From: an uncultured Verrucomicrobiae bacterium
GTDB lineage: Bacteria > Verrucomicrobiota > Verrucomicrobiia > Limisphaerales > UBA1100
Assembly: GCA_937775205.1 (NCBI GenBank)
Contig: CALKBX010000013.1
Span: 79,648 to 143,647, forward strand
Length of the DNA: 64,000 nucleotides
Direction: 5' to 3'
Part shown: in pieces, positions 51,556 through 60,029 of the stretch
Numbering within the stretch: position 1 is the first letter of the stretch
Layout: the number at the start of each line of letters is the position of its first letter
Translations under genes and position numbers: made by a program
Notes under the pieces: generated by a model
What the model saw: only the letters and a program-made list of their open reading frames with translations
What the model was told of the DNA's origin: nothing
Databases searched by the model: none

Positions 51556-54339
51556 TCAGTACACGTAAATGAATTCGTTGGAGTTGAAAAGCAACAGGCA
51601 TAAGTCGGCCAGTGCGCGGGTGTTCGCGCTTACATCGGCGGGTTTTTTGTCCGGCACATAATTTTCAAAAATGGATAAAGTTTCCTCGTACTCAAAAGGT
51701 TGACCGGTGAGTTCCTCAATGAGCGAGCGGGTGATTCGGGTGGGATATTTTACAGGCTCAGGCTGATGGTTCGCGTGGTAGGCGCGCATTTTAAGAACAT
51801 ATTGCTTGAGACGTTCCTGCTCCACCTTGTCGGGCACACGACCAAAAGCCAGTTGCACAGCGCGTTTCACCTGAAGAGGCAACGTGTCCTTCTCTTTCTC
51901 CACGCGCAGGGCCAAGGCAATGGAGCGGTCGCTCATCACGTCGCTGTTCAAGAGTGTGAAAGCCTGCGGCGTGACAGCCGCCGCATCGCGTTCCTCGCAG
52001 GAGCCGTTGGGATTGGGCAGATTAAATAACTCAAGGAAGGGATCGGCTTGGCCGCGAACGCGGTAGGCATAAATCGTGCGACGATTTCGCTCGGCCGGTG
52101 TTCGCGAAGGCTGATACGCAGGTGCGATAGAGAACTGGATCATGCGCGGCTGAAGCGCGACCTCCATGTTGATCTCCGGCATCACCGGCAGGCCGCCGGT
52201 GGCAGGGTTTAATTCACCGGTGACTTTCAAAAGACTGTCACGTAATTCCTCAGCGGTGAGGCGACGCGGTGGATGGAAGGCAAAAAGGTCATTGTCCGGG
52301 TCCTCGGTTTGCAGTTTCTTCAATTGCGGATGTCGGCCGGATTGCCGATAGGTTTGCGAAAGCATAATCATTCGATGCAGTCGCTTGAACTTCCAACCGT
52401 GTTCCACGAAATCCGCCGCCAACCAGTCGAGCAATTCCGGGTGCGTCGGCTTGGCACCCTTGGCACCAAAGTTGTTCGGGTTGCCGGCGATGGGTTTTCC
52501 AAAATGATGCTGCCACACGCGGTTTACGATGGAGCGCGCAGTGAGCGGGTTTTTCGGATGCGCAATCCATTGGGCCAGAGCCAACCGGCGGCCCTGCAAT
52601 TTATCGGAAATCACAAAGGGATCGTCACCCGTGGTGGACACCGGAATGCCCGTGGCGCTCAACACGCCTGGCCCCACTTTCTGGCCCGGCGCCTGCAACG
52701 AGCCCCCCATATAGATGTGACTGTCTGGCTGCCAATTACGATTGACCTTGGGCGTTCGGCGTAATTTTTTGGCGTTCAAAAATTTTGGATCCGGGCCGTT
52801 GTAAACGCCCTGCACCCACGGCTGAAAACGCTCCATCCGGCGCTCCCAAATTCGGGAATCCTGCTCGCGCACTTTCAGTCGACCCTGCTCCATTTGATCG
52901 AGCCCCACATGGCGTGGCGGCTTCTTTCCATCCGCCAAACTCTTTCGTTTCTCAAGCGGGACATAATCCACCTTGGCTTTCTTGAACCATTCTTTAGCGG
53001 CCGCTTCACGCTTGTCGGTCAGTTCCTTTGTTTTCTCTCTCGCAAAATCCAAGAGGCCTTGCACATGTTTTTTTTGCTCCGTAAATCGGCTGAGGTTTTC
53101 CTTCTTCAAAAACTGCGCGGGGCGTTCGGCCATCTGCGTGCCGGCAAAGGCCGCGTACATTCGGTAATAGTCGCGCGTGGGCAAGGGATCAAACTTGTGA
53201 TCATGACATTTAAAACACCGCATCGTGGTGCTGAGCAAACTCTGGCCAACGGAGTTCACGACGTCATCGAGAAAAATCTGCCGCGCTTCAGGCACCTTCA
53301 CCATCGCCGGATCCCACGGCCCCATGCGCAGGAAGCTGGTGGCCACGAGCAGCGCCGAATTACGATTGCCTTCCGGCTGTTGCTCCCACAACTCGTCGCC
53401 CGCGATTTGTTCGATAACAAATTCATTGTACGGCTTGTCTTCATTGAAAGCGCGGATGACATAATCACGATAGCGCCAAGCGTTGGAACGCTCGTAGTCG
53501 TTGGAGTAGCCGCCCGTGTCGGCATAGCGCGCCACGTCGAGCCAGTGCTGCCCCCAGCGCTCGCCGTAATGCGGGCTGGCCAAGAGCGTGTCGATGAGTC
53601 CGCTCCACGCCTTGGCCGGATCCTTGTCCCACGCGAGGCGGAATTGATAAATCTCATTTGGCGTGGGCGGCAGACCGGTGAGATCGTAGTAGGCACGCTT
53701 CACCAACGTGCGAAAATCCGTCGGTGGTGCGGGCTTGAATCCGGCAGCGTTGAGCTTGCGCCGTACGAAGGCATCAACCGGATTGGCCGCGCCCTTCGGC
53801 ACGGTCGGTTTTTTCACGGGCCGAAACGCCCAGAGATCCTCATCTTTGTAGCGGCGAAAAGTCCAATCATCGGAGAGCCCGCCGCTGGTCTTTACGAGCA
53901 CACCCTCGGTTGTTATCGGCTGGGCGCGTTCCTCGGCGATATAGTGCGCTTGCGTCTTGGCGTCCGGCCACGGCGCGCCCAGCTCAATCCAGCGTTTGAT
54001 CACGGCCAACTGCGGCGCCGAAAGGCTGTCATTCTCCTTCGGCGGCATAGCGGGCCAGTCATCCTCGTGCAAGCGCGTGGCCGCGAGGTACAACGGACTG
54101 GCCAACGGCTTGCCCGGCGTGACCGAAGCTACTTCGCTCTCGCCGCCTTTCAACATCGTCGCGCGCGAAGTAAGATCCAATTCGCCCTTCAACTTCTTCG
54201 CCTCCTCGCCGTGGCACGCGAGGCATTTGGCGCTGAGAATCCCGCGCACCTTCAGTGCAAATAACCGCTCACCTTCGCGATCCTCCGCAGAGGACACGGC
54301 GGCGGTTAGCCCGATGAAAATGATCGTCAATAGTCGCAT
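51556..54339 (-). CDS. DUF1549/DUF1553 protein with cytochrome-c-like domain
   Basis: A 927-residue intact homologue of the broken gene at 30-34 kb. A signal peptide (residues ~1-18) is followed by a planctomycete cytochrome domain (ILSAKCLACHGEEAKKLKGELDL ... DDWPAMPPKEND). DUF1549 follows (KRAYYDLTGLPPTPNE, WGQHWLDVARYADTGGYSNDY, RCFKCHDHKFDPLPTRDYY), then DUF1553 (WIAHPKNPLTARSIVNRVWQHHFG, FHPPRRLTAEELRDSLLKVTG). Function unproven. The ATG shares one base with the gntR stop (TGATG). Confidence 0.9.
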   Translation of the reverse strand: MRLLTIIFIGLTAAVSSAEDREGERLFALKVRGILSAKCLACHGEEAKKLKGELDLTSRATMLKGGESEVASVTPGKPLASPLYLAATRLHEDDWPAMPPKENDSLSAPQLAVIKRWIELGAPWPDAKTQAHYIAEERAQPITTEGVLVKTSGGLSDDWTFRRYKDEDLWAFRPVKKPTVPKGAANPVDAFVRRKLNAAGFKPAPPTDFRTLVKRAYYDLTGLPPTPNEIYQFRLAWDKDPAKAWSGLIDTLLASPHYGERWGQHWLDVARYADTGGYSNDYERSNAWRYRDYVIRAFNEDKPYNEFVIEQIAGDELWEQQPEGNRNSALLVATSFLRMGPWDPAMVKVPEARQIFLDDVVNSVGQSLLSTTMRCFKCHDHKFDPLPTRDYYRMYAAFAGTQMAERPAQFLKKENLSRFTEQKKHVQGLLDFAREKTKELTDKREAAAKEWFKKAKVDYVPLEKRKSLADGKKPPRHVGLDQMEQGRLKVREQDSRIWERRMERFQPWVQGVYNGPDPKFLNAKKLRRTPKVNRNWQPDSHIYMGGSLQAPGQKVGPGVLSATGIPVSTTGDDPFVISDKLQGRRLALAQWIAHPKNPLTARSIVNRVWQHHFGKPIAGNPNNFGAKGAKPTHPELLDWLAADFVEHGWKFKRLHRMIMLSQTYRQSGRHPQLKKLQTEDPDNDLFAFHPPRRLTAEELRDSLLKVTGELNPATGGLPVMPEINMEVALQPRMIQFSIAPAYQPSRTPAERNRRTIYAYRVRGQADPFLELFNLPNPNGSCEERDAAAVTPQAFTLLNSDVMSDRSIALALRVEKEKDTLPLQVKRAVQLAFGRVPDKVEQERLKQYVLKMRAYHANHQPEPVKYPTRITRSLIEELTGQPFEYEETLSIFENYVPDKKPADVSANTRALADLCLLLFNSNEFIYVY

Positions 54340-54980
54340 CAGATGATGTTCGCGTTAATCGCCTTTTGGGCGGCCTTGAGGTTTCGTTTCTTTACCGCGC
54401 GCACAATCACTTCGTGCTCGGCCACGATTTGATCGAGCCGATCAATCCGCGAGTAATCCATCAGCAAACGCGAGGCGATGCTTTGCCACACTCCCTCCAA
54501 TTCACGCGAGGCGCGCCGCACGAGATAACGGTGCAGCGCCAAATCGTTATCGGCAATGGCGCTGAGATCGGCGCGTTCGCACGCGCGAGTGAGTTCGGCC
54601 AGGATGCCTTCGAGCTGTTCATCGTCCGCCTCAGTCAAATGCTCCATGCATCGGCCGATGCAAAACGTCTCCATCTCGCGCCGCATCGATTGCAGCAAAA
54701 GCCGCTCAGCCTCAGCCGGCGGCGTGTTGACGCGCACGCCTTTGTTCGGCGAATACACCAACACACCTTCTTGCGAAAGCTGCAGCAGCGCATCGCGAAT
54801 CGGCCCGCGACTTACGCCAAACCGTTCGGCCAACGCGTGCTCGCGCATCGGGGCCTCATTCGTCCACACACCCGCCAGCACCTCCGACCGAAGCGCATCC
54901 GTAATTTGCTCCCGCAACGAGCGAACGGGTTTTTTAGAAACCGGCGGCCGCAAGGATCGATCTGCCTTTTTAGAAACCAT
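54339..54980 (-). CDS. GntR-family regulator with FCD domain
   Basis: A 213-residue protein. A winged helix-turn-helix near residues 25-75 (ALAERFGVSRGPIRDALLQLSQEGVLVYS) is followed by an all-helical FCD ligand-binding domain of the FadR subfamily. FCD regulators often respond to sugar acids or related metabolites. It is divergent from uxaE and heads the DUF1549-DUF1501-sulfatase operon, so it is the obvious local regulator. The ATG at 54980 lies nine bases after a promoter -10 box; a TTG at 54989 would sit on it. Confidence 0.88.
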   Translation of the reverse strand: MVSKKADRSLRPPVSKKPVRSLREQITDALRSEVLAGVWTNEAPMREHALAERFGVSRGPIRDALLQLSQEGVLVYSPNKGVRVNTPPAEAERLLLQSMRREMETFCIGRCMEHLTEADDEQLEGILAELTRACERADLSAIADNDLALHRYLVRRASRELEGVWQSIASRLLMDYSRIDRLDQIVAEHEVIVRAVKKRNLKAAQKAINANII

Positions 54981-54989
54981 CACAGGCAA

Positions 54990-55018
54990 AGTGTTGTCGC
55001 CCCTCTAAACCGCGTCAA
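54990..55018 (-). promoter_or_regulatory. gntR operon promoter, near-leaderless
   Basis: On the minus strand, TTGACG (55013-55018), a 17-base spacer and AACACT (54990-54995). Nine bases lead to the gntR ATG, with no Shine-Dalgarno sequence. Confidence 0.55.
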
Positions 55019-55024
55019 TAATAA

Positions 55025-55041
55025 TTGTTAACATTTTACAA
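55025..55041. promoter_or_regulatory. Candidate GntR operator
   Basis: A 17-bp imperfect palindrome (TTGT-N9-ACAA, with inner AA/TT pairing) lies seven bases upstream of the gntR -35 box and midway between the two divergent operons. This is suitable for joint control by the GntR protein. Confidence 0.4.
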
Positions 55042-55089
55042 AGTAATGCTTGCTTCTGTTTCGTGTTCCGCTAAATTCCGCGCTTCGGT

Positions 55090-56334
55090 ATGTTGACTCT
55101 AGAAAAATACACCATTGGTGTGGGCGATCGCTTTGCTCATCAGGCTAAAGCGCAATTACAAGCCTGCGTGAAACTCGCGGAGAACGGCATCGACGTGATT
55201 CCCGTTTGGAACAAATCCAACCGCGAACACAGCTTCATCGGCTCTGAACCGCAAAGCGTTTTCGATTCCGCCCAAGCCGCCGTGACTGCGCTGGGTTGGG
55301 AGCGGGGTTGGCATGTCGATGCCGATCACATCAATATGGACACGGTCGACAAGTATCTCGACTGCTCCGATTTTTTCACCATCGACGTGGCGGATTCCAT
55401 CGGCCAAGCGCCCGAAGGCGACGCGGTGGCGGCGTTTGTCGAGAAACACCCCGAGCTGGTTGGCAGCGTGAGCATCGAGGGCATCGACGAGCCGATTGAA
55501 ATCACGCGCGAGTACGTGGAGGAAGTCGCCGTCAAATATCTCAGTGCCGTGGCCGAGGCGGCGAAAATTTACCGACACATTGAATCGAAGAAAGACGAAT
55601 TCATCGCCGAAGTTTCGATGGACGAAACCGACGCACCGCAAACGCCGCCGGAGTTGCTGATCATCCTCGCCGCATTGGCGGATGAAGGCGTGCGGCTGCA
55701 GACCATCGCGCCGAAGTTCACCGGCCGCTTTAATAAAGGCGTCGATTACGTCGGCGACCTTGCGCAGTTTGAGAAGGAATTCAACGATGACCTCGCCGTC
55801 ATCGCGCACGCGATTGCGAAGTACGGTTTGCCCGAAAATCTCAAGCTCAGCGTGCACAGCGGCAGCGATAAGTTTTCGATTTACCCAATCATCGGCAACG
55901 CCCTCCGCCGCACCGGCGCGGGCGTTCACGTAAAAACCGCCGGCACCACGTGGCTCGAGGAACTCATCGGCCTCGCCGAGGCCGGCGGCGAAGGGCTCGC
56001 GCTGTCGAAAGAGATTTACGCCAAGGCGCTGGAAAATGTGGACGTACTGTGCGCGCCGTACGCCTCGGTGATTGATATCGATGCCGCCAAACTGCCCACT
56101 GCCGAAGAGGTCAATGGCTGGACCGGCGACCAATACGCCAACGCGTTGCGGCACGTGCAGGAGCATCCGGAATTCAACCAACATTTCCGCCAACTGCTAC
56201 ATATCGCCTTCAAGCTCGCCGCAAAAGAAGGCGCTCGCTACACGGATTTGCTGAAAGCCAACGCCGAGGTGGTTGGCAAAAACGTTACCGAAAATCTTTA
56301 TGACCGCCACTTCAAGCGGTTGTTCGTCGCATGA
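55090..56334 (+). CDS. uxaE: Tagaturonate epimerase (UxaE family)
   Basis: A 414-residue protein of the UxaE family, which interconverts D-tagaturonate and D-fructuronate in hexuronate catabolism (known from Thermotoga). Recognisable blocks are YTIGVGDRFAHQAKAQL at the N-terminus, VIPVWNKSNREHSFIGSEPQSV, WHVDADHINMDTVDKYL and LKLSVHSGSDKFSIYP. The length fits. It is divergent from gntR and overlaps the next gene by ATGA. Reaction direction and exact substrate are inferred from the family. Confidence 0.87.
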   Translation: MLTLEKYTIGVGDRFAHQAKAQLQACVKLAENGIDVIPVWNKSNREHSFIGSEPQSVFDSAQAAVTALGWERGWHVDADHINMDTVDKYLDCSDFFTIDVADSIGQAPEGDAVAAFVEKHPELVGSVSIEGIDEPIEITREYVEEVAVKYLSAVAEAAKIYRHIESKKDEFIAEVSMDETDAPQTPPELLIILAALADEGVRLQTIAPKFTGRFNKGVDYVGDLAQFEKEFNDDLAVIAHAIAKYGLPENLKLSVHSGSDKFSIYPIIGNALRRTGAGVHVKTAGTTWLEELIGLAEAGGEGLALSKEIYAKALENVDVLCAPYASVIDIDAAKLPTAEEVNGWTGDQYANALRHVQEHPEFNQHFRQLLHIAFKLAAKEGARYTDLLKANAEVVGKNVTENLYDRHFKRLFVA

Positions 56335-57147
56335 TAAAATCTGCAGTCACCATTTCACTCGTCAAGGAAGCCGAAGGCGGCCCTTTTATTTTCTGGCACG
56401 ACCTCGCCGCCGGTTGTGCTAAAGCCGCTGAGTTGGGCTATGATGCCGTCGAGGTGTTCGCGCCCAACGCCGATGCCATTCCCGTCGATGAACTCTCGCG
56501 GGCTCACCGCGCAACACAATCTGAAAGTTGCCGCCGTGGGTACGGGTGGAGGTTGGGTTATCCACAAATGGCATCTCTGCCAGCCGGCCGCCGCCTCGCG
56601 CGACAACGCAAAAAATTTCATCCGGGCTATCATCGACGCCGGAGCGCAACTCAGTGCGCCCGCCATCATCGGCTCTATGCAAGGCCGTTTTGAAGGTGAT
56701 GTGAGCAAGAAACAGGCGCACGATTTTCTGCGTGATGCATTGAATGAACTGGGTGAACACGCCAAGGCGGCGGGCGTGCCATTGATCTACGAACCGCTCA
56801 ACCGTTACGAGAGCAATCTCCTCAACCGCGCCGAGGACACCGTGGAATTCCTCGGCACGCTGGACACGGATAACATCGTCATTCTCGCCGATTTGTTCCA
56901 CATGAACATCGAGGAAACCAACATCGCCGACGCGTTGCGCACTTACTGCAAGCACATCGGCCACGTTCATTTCGTGGACAGCAACCGCCGCCCCGCCGGC
57001 TGCGGCCACATGGACTACGCGCCCATCGCAGCTGCTTTGAAAGAAATCGGCTACGATAAGTACGCCTCCGCCGAGGCCTTCCCGTGGCCGGATTCCGATG
57101 CGGCGGCAAAGGCCACCATCAACGCTTTTAACCGCCACCTCGCCTAA
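56331..57147 (+). CDS. TIM-barrel sugar isomerase/epimerase, with one frameshift
   Basis: A xylose-isomerase-like TIM-barrel protein of ~271 residues read in two frames. The first (from ATG 56331) gives VTISLVKEAEGGPFIFWHDL ... AIPVDEL. The second continues RGLTAQHNLKVAAVGTGGGW, IIGSMQGRF, LIYEPLNRYESNLLNRAED and GHVHFVDSNRRPAGCGHMDY to the stop at 57147. One extra base near 56503 breaks the frame. The metal-binding Glu, Asp and His residues of the family are retained. It resembles hydroxypyruvate isomerase and sugar-phosphate epimerase relatives. The shift may be an assembly error. Confidence 0.75.
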
Positions 57148-57148
57148 A

Positions 57149-58078
57149 ATGAAACGTCGCAAGCTAGGCAACACCGACCTCGAGCTACCGGTCATTTCTT
57201 TCGGTGCTTCGTCGCTGGGACAGGCATTTCGGCGGGTGACGATTGAGGAGGCACTACAGTCGGTGCGCGTAGCGCTAGATTTGGGGATGAACTTCATCGA
57301 CACCTCGCCCTTTTACGGACGCGGAATGAGCGAGGTATTGCTCGGACAGGTGTTGCGCGATTTGCCGCGTGAAGATTTTATTCTCGGCACAAAGCTGGGC
57401 CGGTATGACCAAGCGCACTTCGATTTCTCTGCGAAGCGCGTGGCGGAAAGTATTGACGTGAGCTTGCATCGAATGGGCGTCGATCATCTCGACATTATTT
57501 TGTGCCACGACATTGAGTTTGTGGAGATGCAGCAAATTGTCGACGAGACGATTCCTGCAATCCAAAAAATCCGCGACGCCGGCAAGGTGCGATACATTGG
57601 TTTCTCCGGATATCCGATGAAAATTTTCCCGTTTATCCTAGATCAAATCGATGTGGACGTCGTGCTCTCGTATAATAATTATCATTTGCAAAACACGTGC
57701 TTCGCCGATCACTTTGATTATCTTAAAGAAAAAAACGTGGGCATTATGAACGCCGGCCCTTTTTGCGCGCGGCTGCTCACCAATGCAGCGTTGCCCGATT
57801 GGCATCAAGAGCCCGAGGAAGTCCGCGCTGCCTGCAAACAAGCCGCCGACCACTGTGCCAGCAAGGGCGTGGACATCGCACAACTCGCCGTCCAATTCTG
57901 CGTGGCTAACGATGAAATCACCACCACCATCGCCGGCAGTGCTAATCCCGACAACGTCCGTAACTGGGCAAAATGGGCGGCGGCCCCGATGGATGAAGAA
58001 CTTCTCGCTGAAGTGTTGGCCATCATTGAACCGATCAAAGACATCGGGCACATTGAGGGGTTGCCGGAGAATAATTAG
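57149..58078 (+). CDS. Aldo/keto reductase, L-galactose/L-fucose dehydrogenase-like
   Basis: A 309-residue AKR. The catalytic residues are visible: Asp and Tyr in FIDTSPFYGRG (residues ~49-57), Lys in ILGTKLGRY and His in IILCHDIEF. The N-terminal RKLGNTDLELPVISFGAS is typical, and the overall pattern resembles L-galactose dehydrogenases that oxidise the sugar to its 1,4-lactone. The substrate call rests on neighbours (L-galactonate-type dehydrogenase, UxaE). It starts two bases after the TIM-barrel stop. Confidence 0.8.
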   Translation: MKRRKLGNTDLELPVISFGASSLGQAFRRVTIEEALQSVRVALDLGMNFIDTSPFYGRGMSEVLLGQVLRDLPREDFILGTKLGRYDQAHFDFSAKRVAESIDVSLHRMGVDHLDIILCHDIEFVEMQQIVDETIPAIQKIRDAGKVRYIGFSGYPMKIFPFILDQIDVDVVLSYNNYHLQNTCFADHFDYLKEKNVGIMNAGPFCARLLTNAALPDWHQEPEEVRAACKQAADHCASKGVDIAQLAVQFCVANDEITTTIAGSANPDNVRNWAKWAAAPMDEELLAEVLAIIEPIKDIGHIEGLPENN

Positions 58079-58084
58079 AAACTC

Positions 58085-59110
58085 ATGAAAGCAATCATTC
58101 TTGAAAATCCGGAGCATTTTACCACTGCAAACATCGATGAGCCAAACCAACCCCGCGCGGGCGAGGCTTTGGTAGAGGTGTCCCGCGTTGGGATTTGTGG
58201 GACAGATGTGGCGGGATATCTGGGGAAGATGCCGTTTTATACTTATCCGGTGATTCCCGGGCACGAGCTGGGGGTGACGGTGTTGGCGATGGGCGAAGGG
58301 GTTGAGAATGTGAAGGTGGGCGATCGATGTTCGGTTGAGCCTTATATGAACTGCGGGGAATGTTTTGCCTGTTGCAAGGGGGCGACGAATTGTTGCGAGT
58401 CGTTGGAGGTGATTGGCGTGCATAAGGATGGCGGGATGTGCGAGCGATTTGTTTTGCCGGCACGCAAGTTGCACCCGTCAGAAAAATTGACGATGGAGCA
58501 GTTGGCTTTGGTGGAGACGTTGGCGATTGGGTGCAACTGCGTGAACCGCGCGCGGCCTGGCGAGGGCGACAAGGTTTTGGTGATTGGTGCGGGGCCGATT
58601 GGGATGGCGGTGATTGAGTTTTTAAAAGTAGCCAAAACGGAAATTACCGTGATGGACATGAACGAGGCGCGGTTGCAGTTCTGTAAGGAAACACTCGGGG
58701 TGGATCATACTGTGGTTTTCAAAAACGATGGCACGGAAGTCGATCGCCTGCGCGAAGCGAATGGTGGCGAGCTGCCAATCACAGTCATCGATGCCACCGG
58801 AAGTCACATTTCGATGTCCAACGCGTTTCAGTTTTGTGCGTTCACGGGGCAGGTGTTATTTGTGGGAATTACCACCGAGGAATTGAGTTTCAAACACATC
58901 GCCATTCACCGGCCTGAGCTGACGATCAAAGCAAGCCGCAATGCCTTGCCGACGGATTTTAAACGCATCACCAAACTTATTGAGGACGGCATCATTGACA
59001 CCGATCCTTGGCTTTCGCATCAAGCCAGTTACGACGATTTCATCGGTGAATTTCCCAACTGGCTCAAGCCGGAAACAGGGGTGATCAAGGCCGTGCTGCA
59101 TATGAATTAA
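58085..59110 (+). CDS. Zinc-dependent alcohol dehydrogenase, L-galactonate 5-dehydrogenase-like
   Basis: A 341-residue medium-chain dehydrogenase. Catalytic zinc ligands are Cys38 (GICGTD) and His60-Glu61 (PGHELG). Structural zinc cysteines are Cys90, Cys93, Cys96 and Cys104. The NAD-binding motif GAGPIGMAVIEF lies near residue 168. Close relatives include sorbitol dehydrogenase, threonine dehydrogenase and E. coli LgoD, which oxidises L-galactonate to D-tagaturonate. With uxaE in the same operon the latter reaction is attractive. It is six bases downstream of the AKR gene. Confidence 0.82.
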   Translation: MKAIILENPEHFTTANIDEPNQPRAGEALVEVSRVGICGTDVAGYLGKMPFYTYPVIPGHELGVTVLAMGEGVENVKVGDRCSVEPYMNCGECFACCKGATNCCESLEVIGVHKDGGMCERFVLPARKLHPSEKLTMEQLALVETLAIGCNCVNRARPGEGDKVLVIGAGPIGMAVIEFLKVAKTEITVMDMNEARLQFCKETLGVDHTVVFKNDGTEVDRLREANGGELPITVIDATGSHISMSNAFQFCAFTGQVLFVGITTEELSFKHIAIHRPELTIKASRNALPTDFKRITKLIEDGIIDTDPWLSHQASYDDFIGEFPNWLKPETGVIKAVLHMN

Positions 59111-59167
59111 ATTCGCGGGCAATGTAACCTTCATCCGCGAATGACCGTATTTCACCTAAACCCAATT

Positions 59168-60016
59168 ATGAAACACATCCTTATCGCCCTGTTAATTATT
59201 GCCTCATTTTCTTTGAAGGCGGCAGAAAAACCCAAGCCCGCTGCGGCAGCTTGGAAGAATACGCGCAATTACAAAATCATCACGCCCAAGAATTACGACC
59301 CGAAGAAAAAATATCCCTTCATCCTGTCGCTACACGGATTCACCGGCAACGGCCGGAGTCAGGCAGGGTTTTTTCCGCTAGCAGATTTGGCGGAGAAATA
59401 CGGGTTTCTTTACTGCTTTCCCAGCGGGTTAGACCGCAGTTGGAATGCAACAAACGCCTGTTGTGATTTTACAGGAAAAAACGATGATTCGACTTACCTG
59501 CGCAGCTTGATCCTCTGGGCGCAGAAAGAATACAGCATTGATAAGAAGAAAGTTTATGTGACGGGTTTATCCAATGGCGGTTTTATGAGCTATCGGATGG
59601 CACAGGATCATGCAGATCTGATTACCGCGATTGTTCCTTTTGCCGGGGTAGGTTTTAAAAATTGGCCAAAGCAGCCGAAGAACCCATTGAGCGTGTTGCA
59701 TATTCATGGAACGAAAGACAGCACGATCAAGTGGAAAGGTGGTAGTATAATTGCTCGTGCCTACCCCTCTGCGGAAGAGAATTTTGAGAATTGGCGCCGG
59801 TTCAACAAATGTGACAAGGCCGTGGACGCCAGTAAAGAGAAGGTTGATTTGGCAAGGCGGGTATCCGGAAAAGAGACAACCATAACGCGCTTTACCAACA
59901 AGGATGGTACTGTAACCACTGAGCTTTGGAAGGTGACCGGGGGTGGGCATGTGACCCCACCTACTTCTGAAGCGCGTGAACGCATTATCAAGTGGATGTT
60001 TGCGCAGTCGAAGTAG
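59168..60016 (+). CDS. Secreted PHB-depolymerase/feruloyl-esterase-like hydrolase
   Basis: A 282-residue alpha/beta hydrolase with a signal peptide (residues 1-19, ending KAA). The catalytic triad is Ser135 in GLSNGGFMS, Asp184 in HGTKDSTI and His261 in GGGHVTPP. The FILSLHGFTGNG block with oxyanion hole and YCFPSGLDRSWNA resemble the LpqC/esterase group that includes feruloyl and acetyl-xylan esterases. It probably removes ester groups from polysaccharide outside the cytoplasm. It lies beside the sugar operon and convergent with a sulfatase. Confidence 0.83.
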   Translation: MKHILIALLIIASFSLKAAEKPKPAAAAWKNTRNYKIITPKNYDPKKKYPFILSLHGFTGNGRSQAGFFPLADLAEKYGFLYCFPSGLDRSWNATNACCDFTGKNDDSTYLRSLILWAQKEYSIDKKKVYVTGLSNGGFMSYRMAQDHADLITAIVPFAGVGFKNWPKQPKNPLSVLHIHGTKDSTIKWKGGSIIARAYPSAEENFENWRRFNKCDKAVDASKEKVDLARRVSGKETTITRFTNKDGTVTTELWKVTGGGHVTPPTSEARERIIKWMFAQSK

Positions 60017-60029
60017 TGTCTTTTTAAAT

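Noticed and set aside
52894-54264. 456-codon open frame on the plus strand
   Set aside because: Antisense of the intact DUF1549/DUF1553 gene; it has no domain pattern of its own.
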